Below are positions 43,216 to 53,715 of a stretch of 64,000 nt of DNA, in pieces. The notes under the pieces are model-generated. The model did no database searches and was not told where the DNA came from. It saw nothing but the letters and a program-made list of their open reading frames with translations. A program made the position numbers and the translations under genes. Every line of letters starts with the position of its first letter. Position 1 is the stretch's first letter. Origin of the DNA: Salvator merianae (taxonomy: Eukaryota; Chordata; Lepidosauria; Squamata; Teiidae); NCBI GenBank assembly GCA_003586115.2, contig QVOM02000126.1, positions 56,712,943 to 56,776,942 of the forward strand. Direction: 5' to 3'.

Positions 43216-44474
43216 TTAACGGTGTCTTGAATTTGTATTTTGAATCTGCATCAAGGGCAGCCTTTCCCTTCACTTTTACTTTTGCATCCTATTGATGATT
43301 TTATCCACCTTCATAAAGATATTCTTGGTTATCCTTCAGCTATAAATATGCATCCAGACCCTTTGATCACACTCCAGCTTGGAGTTTTAAATATCCTTAA
43401 GTGCAAAGATCTAGCCTTTCTCTGGGAAAATCTGCATATGTAATGCATTTTGTAATAAATTTTGCAATACCATTGTTTTGGGAGTTACAGCCGATTCAAG
43501 AGAATCCACTTTATGCATACATCTATACACATGCATGTCTCTGAGCATCCCTCAACAGCTTTTCAGATCCAGTATGGCCCTTGTATGTCAGCTACATTTT
43601 CTGGAATTCTCAAAATCCATCTTTGGCTGCTTCCAACCTCTACTACAGCTCAGCGTTCTTTCTTGTAACTGAGCAAAGATTCATGCTCTGAAAGCATGCT
43701 CATGAGAATGAATCCCTAAGTATGGGCATATCATTCAAAGGAGCCAAACTGTAGAGATGATGAGGAGTTGATTATCATAAATGTGTGGCATTTGAGAAGC
43801 CCATTAACAGCAGAACGTTTATTCTCATCATCCCTAACCATTTGTCATGCTGATAGGAAAGAGAATCCAACAATGTGTGAAGGGCTGCCCTTTTGAGATA
43901 CTTTCTCACTCTGTGTGAGCACCTTGAACAGATACTATTGTCAGGTTAGCCTTGCCCACCCCCAGTGTACAAGGTATGGACCATCAGCTGTAAGCAGTAG
44001 AGTATTTACCACGATTGTCTTCAGGCTTGAAATCATCTTTTAAAGTGATTTCACAATTTGCTCTTTCCTCCTAGGCATTTCAATGGGGATGTGAAACCTA
44101 TTTATTATAGATTGCTTTGGGTTGCAAAGGCAGTTTGGATGCTGCTTAGAAGTGATTTTATAGCTGATGGATTCTGATGATGATGAGGGACTTTGCAGCC
44201 CTCTTCTTAAAGGGGAAGCACACTGTTTGTACATCTGCCACCACTCTTGGCCATATAAAGATTTATTCCCAGACTTTGATGTTTCCAGCTGGGATTGTTT
44301 CATCAGACACGGGAAAGGGCCTCAAAAGTGGGCCATTTCCTGTTTTCAAGGAAACAGAGCTGTCTCATCCACAGTGAAGGATGCAGTCAAAGGTAAGTCC
44401 ACCTGAGTGAGGGCAATGCAGTGGTAGTGCCAGAAGAGCAACAGAAAAAGCTGTTATAGTGATTTTTCCTACTT
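43216..44474. other. No recognised feature
   Basis: About 1.25 kb unassigned. ORFs at 43240-43672 and 44040-44406 show no domain. Confidence 0.4.
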
Positions 44475-44650
44475 TATCTTTATAGCGCTCTAATAAGCAC
44501 TTAGGTGGGATGCCTGCTGGATGCATGCGGGGCTGTGAAGACCCCACACTCTTCCAGCACACCTACTGTACTAGGAATGTCCAAGGACTTGCAGACCCCA
44601 CACATTCACACCACAACGGCGCCATGCAAACATTGCCCTAGCGATTAAAC
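44475..44650. mobile_element. Possible short DNA element, family I copy 1
   Basis: CTTTATAGCGCTCTAATAAGCACTTAGG, CCACACTCTTCCAGCACACC and GCAGACCCCACACATTCACACC resemble segments of 55028-55200 (GCAGACACCACACTCTTCCTAC, CACTATAAAGATGC). The relation is weak by eye. Confidence 0.35.
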
Positions 44651-45208
44651 CAAGCATCTCTCTAAATAAATGCAAACTTCCCTTGTGTAAAATGAAAACC
44701 TGATGTTCTTCTCATGTCTGTATATTTTTCCTGTGGGGCAAATAATAGCTCTGGTAGAAATAATTTATAGTAGGGACAAAGATACAAGAATAGGATGAAC
44801 CTTCACCTCCTCAGTTTCACAGCCCTGGTCCAATTATAGGCTCCTCCTGCTGTTCTTGCCTAATGCTTATTTTGGGTTTCCCATCCCCTGAAACTGGATA
44901 AGAAAACACTCAGTTGAAAACACAGGGTGTTGGAAGGTGTTAAGCTTCTCTTGGCCATGTCACACTGCAGAATAAAAATCAGATCCTATATCCTTATGGA
45001 TAATAGTGGCAAATACTGAAACTGTTGTGACTCAGAAGCTTATTTTTATCAACAGGAAAATTTCAAAGGAATTTTATTATAAGGGTATATTTACATTATC
45101 CTCCAATCATATGCACTGGTTGATTTGAATTCCTGATTTGGTTACTCATTAGATGCATGAGTTGTAAGCATGTAAGCTTTAGGTTGGAATTTTGTGTTTG
45201 AGAATAAG
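44651..45208. other. No recognised feature
   Basis: Unassigned sequence between two possible DNA elements. Confidence 0.4.
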
Positions 45209-45373
45209 GGCAATTCTGCACTAGCTGGTGTACTGGATCAGCAAGTGTACTAGGAGTCTCCCTTCTGCACACAGGTGCAGTCTAAGGGAGGCCCCAGGTG
45301 AAGTCATCAGCATGTGGAAGGGAGACTCCTAGTATGCTTCTTGGTCTGGTATACCACCCAGTGGGGAATTGAG
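45209..45373. mobile_element. Long-arm palindromic MITE, family E
   Basis: About 165 bp. The inner 20 bases or so are perfectly complementary: TACTAGGAGTCTCCCTT at 45248-45264 and AAGGGAGACTCCTAGTA at 45318-45334. The outer arms CAATTCTGCACTAGCTGGTGTACTGG and GTCTGGTATACCACCCAGTGGGGAATTG pair with mismatches. The loop is about 50 bases. No ORF is present. Confidence 0.85.
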
Positions 45374-46152
45374 TTAAATTCCTATGGCTGTACCCTAGAA
45401 AGCCAAAGAAGGCTGACACTTCTCATGATGTGATGAATAGTTGCTATTCTTGCTACAAGTATATGCACTCAGAAGATGAGTTAATGTCACAAACACCATT
45501 GTTACTACTAATAATAATATCAGAGAGTCTAAGCATGTCTAAATTTTTCACTAATTCATAGATATGCCTGTCAGTTCCAAACATCTATGCAATCAGCCTT
45601 GCTTGGTGTAATAAAATCAAAATTTGTGGTAATGTATATATGAAACAGGGACACACAATTTGTACCCCAATTTCTCTATGCGCACAAGTTTAGCTTCTAG
45701 CATTAAGAGCCTAAAGGGGCATTCAAAATGCACTCATCTGAATGCCCTTAATTTTTTCCCTCAGGCATTTCCTTACTGTGCAAGGGGGGGTGCAAAGTGG
45801 TTTCAGCATGTAGAATGACACTGGGACGGGATGCACACGTATGCTACTGTTCCCTCATCCTCCTTTCCTTTCCTCTCCCTATTTTTTGCCCAAAGACTTT
45901 CAGGCAAATGCCTGAAGACAAGCAAGTCATTGCCCTACATTTCCACCAAAATATCACAAAGTGCCATGGCTTGAGCAGCTGAGCGCGAGGAAGGACATCT
46001 GAGAAAATCAGTTCAGTAGTTGAAGCTCATAACAGAACTTCTCTCTGAGGCAGGTCATGATGATTATCAGCCACTAAAATATGCATATGTAAACTGCCCC
46101 TATAAGTAGCCTTCCACTTCATTAACTTTTTTCTAAGAAATATTTTTGCACT
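45374..46152. other. No recognised feature
   Basis: Unassigned, with no repeat boundaries noticed. Confidence 0.4.
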
Positions 46153-46382
46153 TTTATCCTCCCCCTTTATTTATTTATTTATTTGTATTTTTTATACAGC
46201 CCTATACCCATAGGTCGCATTGGTGGGTTACAACACTAAAAACAGATTAAAGCAACCCACTAAAAACAATAACAGTGACTGAAAGTGTGTGTGTGTGGAG
46301 CTGTTTCCTGAGCCAAAGGCCAGGATAAATAGGTGCACCTTGACCAGTCTTCTGAATGTATATAGTGAAGATACCTGGTATA
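46153..46382 (-). mobile_element. L2-type LINE 3' region (-)
   Basis: (TTTA)n at 46165-46184 is followed by TTTTTTATACAGCCCTATACCCATAGGTC and GGTGGGTTACAACA. Then GCTGTTTCCTGAGCCAAAGGCC and ATAAATAGGTGCACCTTGACC follow. This is the reverse complement of a squamate LINE 3' end with an AAAT tail. It is cut at 46383 by a CR1 end. Confidence 0.65.
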
Positions 46383-46824
46383 GTGAGAACCTAAGAGGAG
46401 CCTTGCTGGATTGGGCCATGGCTCATTTAGTCCAGTGTTCTGTCACACACAGTAGCCGACCAATTGCTTCTGGGCATTCTCAAGCAGAAGGCAAAGGCAA
46501 AACCTTCATCTGCTCCCCCTATAAATGGCCTTTAGAGGCATCCTGCCTGTTTCTCTACCCTGGAGGCATTACCTAAGTATCCATTCTAGTAGCCATCGAT
46601 TCACTTGTCCTCCATGAATCGGTACAATCCATTCTTAAAGCTGTCTAGGCTGACTGCTCTCACCACCTCTTCTGGTAGTAAATTCCACAGACCGATGACC
46701 CACTGGGTGAAAAAATCCTTCCCTTTGTCGGTCCTAACTTTCCTGCTCATCAGCTTCCCCCTGGTGCACCCTCAGGTGAAGACTATTCTCCTGTCCTACG
46801 TATTCCTCTGGTGGCACTTCTAGG
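46383..46824 (-). mobile_element. CR1-type LINE 3' end (-)
   Basis: GTGAGAACCTAAGAGGAGCC opens the match. CATTTAGTCCAGTGTTCTGTC, GGGCATTCTCAAGCAGAAGGC and TCTAGTAGCCATCGAT follow, then TCCTCCATGAATCGGTACAATCC and ACCACCTCTTCTGGTAGTAAATTCCACAGACC, as in the minus strand of the CR1 subfamily at 2197-2470. This copy extends further toward the 5' side. Confidence 0.85.
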
Positions 46825-46950
46825 AAAGAGAGGAGGCTGAGAAGCAGTAGCTAAGCCAACAACACCCGTTGGATTTTCACAACTGAGTGGGGGTTTGATT
46901 CCTGAACACTCATCCATAGTCTAACCTTCTGGCCACTGTGCCATATTGGC
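46825..46950 (-). mobile_element. tRNA-derived SINE, second type (-)
   Basis: Reading the minus strand from 46950: GCCAATATGGCACAGTGGCC, then CAGGAATCAAACCCCCACTCAGTTGTGAAAATCC, then CTACTGCTTCTCAGCC. The order is that of 34520-34700 in the opposite orientation. It adjoins the CR1 end at 46824. Confidence 0.65.
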
Positions 46951-47299
46951 AACATTACTGTTTCCTGATCTTCCACTAGCCAGTTTCCTTGACCTGCTCA
47001 AGAAACTGAGGGGGATAATTTCTGGAGAAAACAGAAGTACAAGCCTTGTCTGGGAAGGGCTGGGAAAGCTTGTGGACAGGGGACAGGATAAAAAATTGGC
47101 ACTTGAATGATTTGTTTTAAATAGACTGTTTTTTGATTGCTTGCATGAAGTGAAAATGTTGTTAGCTTATAGAAACCAAGAAGGGAGAAACTCATTTCTA
47201 AAGTGTCATTTGAAGTTTTGAAAAATAAACACTGAAGGCATGTACTAAGCTGTCTTCTGGTGATGTATCTTAGAGTGTATAACCTTCCAGCTGAAGTAG
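46951..47299. other. No recognised feature
   Basis: Unassigned sequence upstream of the L2 copy. Confidence 0.4.
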
Positions 47300-49024
47300 G
47301 GCCTTAGGTGCAGTGGGATATAAACACAAAGGTCACTCAGATTTGGGGGGGATTGGATGCCACAGTTGAGAATAATCCAGAGGAAGTGTTCAGAGAAGCG
47401 TCTGATCCAGTTACTTTGGATCAGTGTCAATTATGGTGTCCTGAGGATGTGGACAAGCTGCTTGCTAGGGTTCAGCCTACTATATGCCCTCTAGATCCCT
47501 GCTCTTCTTGGCTGATAAAAACTAGCCAGCAGAGTATGGCTGGATGGATCCAGGGAGTAGTGAATGCCTCCTTGAGAGATGGAATTGTCCCACCAGTTCT
47601 TAAAGAGGTGGTGGTGCAGCTCCTCCTCAAAAGGTCCTCCCTGGATCCAGAAAATTTAAACAACAATTGCTCGGTGGCCAACATGCCCTTTTGGGGCAAG
47701 GTATTGGAAAGGGCTGTGGCCATTCAACTGCAGGCATGCTTGGAGGAAACTGATTATCTTAGACCTATTTCAATCTGGCTTCAGGCCTGGTTATGACATG
47801 GAAACCACCTTGGTTGCTCTGGTTGATAACCTGTTGGTTTTCCTGGATCTGTCAGAAGCTTTTGATAATATTGACCATGGTATCCTTCTGAAAAACCTGT
47901 GGAATTTGGGAGTTGGAGGTGCTGTGTTACAGTGGTTCCACTCCTATCTCTAAGGCTGATGCCAGAAGGAGATTCCTGCTTATCATTCTGGGAACTCACT
48001 TCTGGGGTTTCTCAGGGGTTGATCCTATCTCCCACAGTTTTCAATGTCTATATGAAATTGCTGGGGAAGGTCATAAGGAGATTTGGAGTGAGATGTCAAC
48101 AATATGCAGATGACACCCAGCTCTATCTCTTGGCATCATCTAAATCAGGAGAGGTAGCTGAAGTGCTTGATAGGTACCTGGTTGCAGTAATGGGCTGGTT
48201 GAGAGCCAATAGATTGAAGCTGAATCCAGACAGGATTCACAGGGTCTGAAGTGTGTGGAGTTGGGAGGCATCCTGTCCTCAGTGAGGTTATAATGCCCAG
48301 GTGTGAAATCTGGGGGTGCTTTTGGACTCTGTGTAAATGCTTGAAGTTCAAGTGGAAGCCATGGCCAAGACTGCCTACCTCCAGCTATGGCCCTTTCTGG
48401 ATAGAGATGACCTAGCTATAGTAATCTATGTTTTGGTAACTTCTAGACTGGATTATTGTAATGAAATGGTCTGCCCTTGAAGATGATTTGGAAGCTGCAG
48501 CTAGTGCAGAATGCAGCAGCAAGATTGCTGACCAGACGGCAGGCTGGATGAATATCACACAGGCCTTAAAAGAGCTGCACTGGTTGCCAGTTGTCTACTG
48601 AGCCCATTTCAAGGCCCTAAATGGCTTGGGCCCCAAATACCTAAAGGTATACTTCTCCCATATTGGTCTGCCTGTGCATTAAGGTCTATAGATAAGGCCC
48701 TCCTGGTTGTACCACCACCTTCAGTAGCTAGAAGAGTGGACACCCAGGATAGGGCCTTTTCAGTGGCAGCCTCCTGACTGTGGAATAGTCTCCACCCTGA
48801 GGAGTGTCAGACATCTTAACTTTATATCTTTCGGAGAGCAGTGAAGACTCACCTATTTACTCTGGCCTTTGGCTGAGGAAGCAGCTTCTCCTCCCCCCTT
48901 TCAGGCACTGTTACTGTTTTTAATGTGTGCATTTTACATTCTGTTTTTACTGTTGTAACCTGCCCTGAAACCTTTGGGTATAGAGTGGGATAAAAATTGC
49001 AAATAAACAAACAAATAAACAAAT
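47300..49024 (+). pseudogene. L2-type LINE with broken reverse-transcriptase ORF
   Basis: This retrotransposon ORF2 remnant would have encoded the reverse transcriptase that copies the element's own RNA. The first open stretch (47308-47796) holds the region before the RT core, including LKEVVVQLLLKRSSLDPENL and [12 protein letters not shown]. The frame then shifts. The next stretch, from about 47770 (FQSGF.PGYD, then [16 protein letters not shown] with the first catalytic Asp), ends in a stop at 47951-47953. A third frame (47899-48249) carries QGLILSPTVFNVYM and the catalytic box QYADDTQLYLL near 48101-48133. C-terminal remains (GCACTGGTTGCCAG, GGGCCTTTTCAGTGGCAGCC) follow. The 3' end closes with CCTTTGGGTATAGAGTGGGATAAAAAT and an AAATAAACAAAC tail at 48984-49024. 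Several frameshifts and stops make it inactive. Confidence 0.88.
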
Positions 49025-49221
49025 TTTCAGGTATAGGAATCCAAAATAATGCAGTGTAAACAGAAAAGTGTGATGAGGTGATACTTGTAAATATGAGAGT
49101 TCACCGTATAAGAACAGAGCTGCATAAGAAATTGAGGACGGAGATTCTGGTAGACATGAGGTTTGGGCAATGTGACCTTCAAAAACAGCACCATAGCCCA
49201 GTTTTTACTTCAGAGTTTTAC
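49025..49221. other. No recognised feature
   Basis: Short unassigned gap between the L2 tail and a SINE. Confidence 0.4.
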
Positions 49222-49452
49222 GTAGCAGCTCAGCATTTAAGCTGCTCTTACCCAATCCTGTTTGATCTCCAAAGCTGAACATAGTTAACCCTGATTATTA
49301 CGAGGATGGTAATAATCTTTGAGAGTACCATGAGGCTAGAACCTGAGAAGACTAAAAATATCCTAGAAAAAGGCTGTGGCCAATCATTTCTGTATGGTTG
49401 CCAAGAAAACTGCATGGATTTCTCCTTGTGGCCACTTACAGTTGAACTAGCC
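49222..49452 (+). mobile_element. 5S rRNA-derived SINE (+)
   Basis: CTTACCCAATCCTGTTTGATCTCCAAAGCTGAACATAGTTAACCCTGATTATTACGAGGATGG (49248-49310) follows 5S rRNA: GATCTC.AAGCTAA.CAG, then GG.TAGTA...GGATGG. A SINE body follows, including AGGCTGTGGCCAATCATTTC, GGTTGCCAAGAAAACTGCATGGATTTC and GTGGCCACTTACAGTTGAACT. It is more diverged than the copy at 27205-27440. Confidence 0.7.
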
Positions 49453-49749
49453 ATGGTGGTATTTTTTTACATTAATCTTTGAAAGAAAATTCTAAGCTGG
49501 ATCGCCTGCTATAGCAACTGGCACCTAGGGGTACACCAACAAATACCCAGAAATGTGGAGTGCATTGGATCAAAAAGGGATTTGTCATACATTCTGTACT
49601 TCAAAGTATACTGTACTTCAAAGAATCTATACATGGTGCTTCTGGGTGTGACTGCAGGTACAGGTTGCTACTCATACCTTGTCATCATAAAACACTCCCA
49701 TATGTTTAGGGTTTTTTGGATATGTAGAAAATCCCTGGGAGTCCAAGTT
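49453..49749. other. No recognised feature
   Basis: Unassigned. GTACTTCAAAGTATACTGTACTTCAAAGAATC near 49597-49627 is a short direct duplication. Confidence 0.4.
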
Positions 49750-49791
49750 CCTTCCTCCCTCCCTCCCTCCCTCCCTCCCTCCTTTCTCCTT
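49750..49791 (+). repeat. (CCCT)n microsatellite
   Basis: About seven CCCT units with flanking CCTT variation. Confidence 0.95.
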
Positions 49792-50147
49792 TCCAACATC
49801 CAGACAGTCCAGAAAAGGTCAGTCTCTGAAACAGGTTCCATATAGAAGTTTTCATATGGTGTGGTTTAGCTCTGAACAGGAAATGGTCCCAGAAATTGAC
49901 CATTTTCTATTTTTTGCTAAATTGTGCTGGGTGGAAATAGTCTCCAATGGGCGGCGCTGTCCTCCACCATTTTTTGATACAGTGAGGACAGAGGCACAAG
50001 AGGGCAGAAGTCAACTTCACAGTCATATTGTGTGGTTTATAGATAGGGAGCTTCTAAGGGCAGAGTTCATGCCATTGGCCTGTCTGAGGCCAGATGCGGA
50101 GTGGTCACATGTGGTCACCAGACCTCAGGGGCTGTCTCAGAGTGCCT
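49792..50147. other. No recognised feature
   Basis: Unassigned. The ORFs at 49856-50462 run into simple repeats and show no domain. Confidence 0.4.
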
Positions 50148-50151
50148 TTCC

Positions 50152-50183
<32 letters not shown>

Positions 50184-50188
50184 TTCTT
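50148..50188 (+). repeat. (CT)n/(CTTT)n microsatellite
   Basis: Pyrimidine-only run, CT units followed by CTTT units. Confidence 0.95.
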
Positions 50189-50991
50189 ATTTACACTTGA
50201 AAATATTTTAGTGAGTATCCAGAGAAGACACACTCCGTATCTAACACATTCACACGAAAGATATGGTCACATTTTTCAACAGATTGGGACTATTAAAATT
50301 ACAAAAGACAATTTGATAGTCTGTGCAGCCCTCAGTTATACCTGGACATCCGTTATACATTGCATTGATTTACTTTATAAACCATCAATAGTTGCATGCA
50401 ATAATACATGGTTTATATTCAGCGATACTGAAGGGACCAAAATGGGTTATTTTGTCTTTTAAAGAGTGCTTGTGGTATTGCTGTTAGAGACCATGCTGTT
50501 ACTTGAATCTGGCAAGAAGCTGCTTTCTCTAATATGGATTCTCTTCCCTAGTTCTAGCTAAGGTTGTAGGCCACTTAGAAGGTCTTCAGCGGAGGTAGAA
50601 TTTTTTACCTCCTATGATCTGAAGCACCTAAGACTCTTCAATGTTATTATTGTTGCTTCATACGCTTCATGTCTGAGACATCACAGTGAAAAGTTAGTTA
50701 CTTGGGAGCTGAGCGTTGGCGTACAATAAGAAAGCCTTTATGATTGACATAAAACTGTAGCAGTAGAATTTACACTTGTAAACACCTCATGAGGTTATAG
50801 CAGAACTAACTGTGCCAAAAATAAGTGGCTGGGAACCATAAAGGAAAGGCTACATAGATTCCCTTGCCTATAAATATGGGATTATATGATGAAAATCATG
50901 GGAACTGCCTGCACCACAGAATTATTCACAATCAGCTACTGTTGAAACTAGGGAGGATAGAGTGCAAGCCTGTAACATATTGGCATTAGGG
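50189..50991. other. No recognised feature
   Basis: About 0.8 kb unassigned. Confidence 0.4.
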
Positions 50992-51449
50992 GGGCTGTTT
51001 ACACTTTACCCATAGTGAGCGATCGGATGATCACCGGGTAAGTGCGTTCGTATGACCCAGCTGCCACAGTGTCCAGGAGCATCTACAACCACTCCTGGAC
51101 ACAACTAACTGTGAACATCAAAATTGTTGCCCACAGCTCAACTGGAAGCAGCTGGATTGCTCCTGGTCAGCAGTGTTTGCACACTCTTCCAGGTGTGAAT
51201 GTTGTGAGTGGGCAGCATGGCTGTGACTGTGCAGTTGTGTGCTGCATCCCTGATTGCCATAGTAATAGCTAGATGTCGCCATGGCTGGTGTCATGGTGAT
51301 TGGATTGGCCATCTGCATTTCGAGTGCTGGAGGCCCCATATGGGGCTGCTCCAGCTCTCACAGTGCGGATGGCTGCCATGCCATGGTTTCTTGTACAGCC
51401 TAGAATGGTATCACTATACCATTCTAGGCTGTAAAGTGCAAACAGGCCT
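50992..51449 (+). mobile_element. Multi-hairpin MITE, family M copy 4 (best ends)
   Basis: The terminal inverted repeats are clear: GGCTGTTTACACTTTACCC at the left and GTAAAGTGCAAACAGGCC at the right. Serial hairpins: TTACCC..GTGA/TCAC.GGGTAA at about 51007-51043; GTGTCCAGGAG/CTCCTGGACAC at 51069-51102; and ACAGCCTAGAATGGTAT/ATACCATTCTAGGCTGT at 51395-51432 (17-bp perfect arms, 4-base loop). The interior keeps TTGCTCCTGGTCAGCAGTGTTTGCACAC (51159-51185), analogous to TTGCTCTTGGTATGCAGCATTCGCAC of copy 2. It is about 458 bp without a transposase. Confidence 0.82.
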
Positions 51450-51980
51450 AGGGATAGAAAATGTTGTTCCTTGCATAATGAGGGAAACATTTCTAATATC
51501 TCACAAGGCCAGTAAGTAGAACCAAGATTAGATGATACATGCTAACTGTAGCTAAAACAACCTTCAGTGGTATGGAGAATGCAGTGGTTTATAAATAGTA
51601 TTTGGCAAAAGACTGTATTTTGCTCAGCTGTTGTAGACCTGTAGACTTATACAGAATTTTGATAAACTTTTGTTGGTGCCTGTCAGAAAATTGTCATCTT
51701 TGGCTAGTATGGAGAATGGAAGGGAGAATTTCAAACTAGAAGGGTGGAAATATGTTTAAACTTTGTTCAGAAATACCTCTGAACATGGATAACAGAAAAC
51801 AAATACTTAAACTGGCCATTGGGATTCTCTGGCCTTAGATCTGAGAAGGAGGTCTCAGTACAATATGCCTACCTATAGGTTTTGCACTGGGAACCCCAGT
51901 TTTACTAGCTTTTCAGACCACAAAAGTTATCTGACATTACTTAGTTTTAGTTTTGGGATTTAGTTTTAGTTTGTGATTCT
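51450..51980. other. No recognised feature
   Basis: Unassigned. A TTTAGTTTTAGTTTTGGGATTTAGTTTTAGTTTG run near 51942-51975 is locally repetitive. Confidence 0.4.
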
Positions 51981-52068
51981 GGCTGCATCCAGGCATCTCT
52001 TAATTATATCCATGCTATATTCCAGAATATCCAAATATAGTGGAATAAATAGATGTCTGGAGGCAGCC
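51981..52068. mobile_element. Fold-back MITE, family F copy 2 (short)
   Basis: 88 bp. The ends GGCTGCATCCAGGCATCT and AGATGTCTGGAGGCAGCC are complementary. The interior ATTCCAGAATATCCAAATATAGTGGAATAAA matches the right arm of 35551-35687. It is apparently an internally deleted derivative. Confidence 0.85.
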
Positions 52069-52077
52069 TTAGAAAAG

Positions 52078-52106
52078 TGTCTGTGTGTGTGTGTGTGGGG
52101 GGGGCT
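52078..52106 (+). repeat. (GT)n followed by poly-G
   Basis: GTCTGTGTGTGTGTGTGTG followed by about eight G residues. Confidence 0.95.
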
Positions 52107-53486
52107 GAAGCATCCTCCAATTCTGACTGGTAGCATGCATATCAAACAGGTAAATCATGTGTGCTGGTAGCCAGTTGGAATTAGATGGGAGGGGTACAAA
52201 AATGACTGACAGAGGCTATTTATGGATGTGTAGGACTGTGTTATGGTCACATAGGTATTGGCCAGGACCATATCTAAACACAGTGAAAAGGGCAACCAGA
52301 GGGACTGAGGCACACAACTGCTGTGGTCCAGTGGTAGCCAGTTCCCACTTCAAGACCCAGAAAGCACATCCCACTCTCATCCTTTCTGAAAAAGTTATCT
52401 GTGGGCTGACATTTGGTGAACTGCCAGTCTCAAGACAGCCAGAATTCCAGACACACTTCCAGTTCTTGGCTAGAGTTCTGGCCACATTTTTGGCTATTAT
52501 GCCATTTCATTCTGTCAGTTGAGAAAGGCTGACCCAGATAGGGCTATCGGGGTAGGCTTTCTAAGCTAGCTCTCAGAAATTGCTGTGCTGCTGGTTCTGA
52601 ACGTCCCCAGTGGTTGTTCATGTGGAAGCAGCCTTGGAAGAAGGGGGCGGGAGGTTGCATCCTCACGGTCTGATAGTATGGGCCACTGGTTGGCCAGGCG
52701 ATGGGATGGGCAAATGCTGCCACCAATATTTGGCCTATGCCCCACCCCAAAGTTCCCAATGATGTATTCTTATGTTAAACCCTTTACAAGCACTCTGACG
52801 GTGTGTCAGTAGGGAAGTCAGTTCCCGCCCCCATGTGGATGTACAGAAGGAATAAGAAGTGACATGATGGACATGGTTTCTGCCCAGGCCATTTACTGGA
52901 GCACTGAAAATGGCTAACTTCTGGCCATATTTCCAATGTCCCAACAAGCAGCCTGGTCTGGAAACCTCACTGGTGCAAGCGGGGGGGAATCCCTCACAGC
53001 AACGCTCCTCTGAGGGCTGGGAACTGCTGTGAGGTACATGGCCTTGGCCCACTGCTTCAGTCACTCCTGTGGTGACTATTGGCCTCCTGCCCTGGATCTC
53101 AAGTCTGGATCCCAGGTCCTCCCAGTCTCATCCTTTGGCATACTTCCTGAGTGCTAGATCCTTTATTATTAATCATGGCTCCCAGGAGACAAAAGTCATC
53201 AACTATTTTCACAACTTCACCATCTAGTTTGAAGTTTGTGACTGTTGCTGTTGATGTGATCTTTGCCTTCTAAAGATTTAAAGAAAGGATACTGGAGGTT
53301 TAAAGTTGGAACTTGTTGAGGAGGTAGATAGAAAGGAAGAGGGAACTCTTCTGTGGCTTCTGAGTTCACTATTGACAGACAGAACACAGTTGAGTGTATT
53401 CCGGCTATTTGTTGTCTGCTATTGAAGTCAGGACTTTAATTTTAAGGATGGATGTATAATGAGAAAATACTTTGTGTTTTTAACTA
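52107..53486. other. No recognised feature
   Basis: About 1.4 kb, GC-moderate, with ORFs on both strands (52157-52522 and 52735-53064 the longest). None shows a recognisable domain, signal peptide or splice-bounded structure. Confidence 0.4.
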
Positions 53487-53715
53487 AGGCATTGTTCACA
53501 CATTAAAAAAAGTCAAAAGTATCTCAGAGAAGGTAGTGTGTGGCCTTTATGTTCTGATCCCATCTCTAATCCATCTTTTCTAGTCTAGAATGTTCATGAG
53601 AGAAGGAAGGGCTGACTGGTGTGTGAATGATCCCATCTTGGAACCATCTCTAAGACTCCCCTGTGCAATTTTTAAACTGCACTAAGAAGTGCATTCAGAC
53701 ACTGTAACAGCATCA
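53487..53715 (+). mobile_element. Short MITE, family C copy
   Basis: The left end GGCATTGTTCACACATT pairs loosely with the right end AAGTGCATTCAGACACTG. TAGAATGTTCATGAGAG, GACTGGTGTGTGAATGATCCC and ATCTTGGAACCATCTCTAAG match 21395-21565 in the same orientation. Confidence 0.6.
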
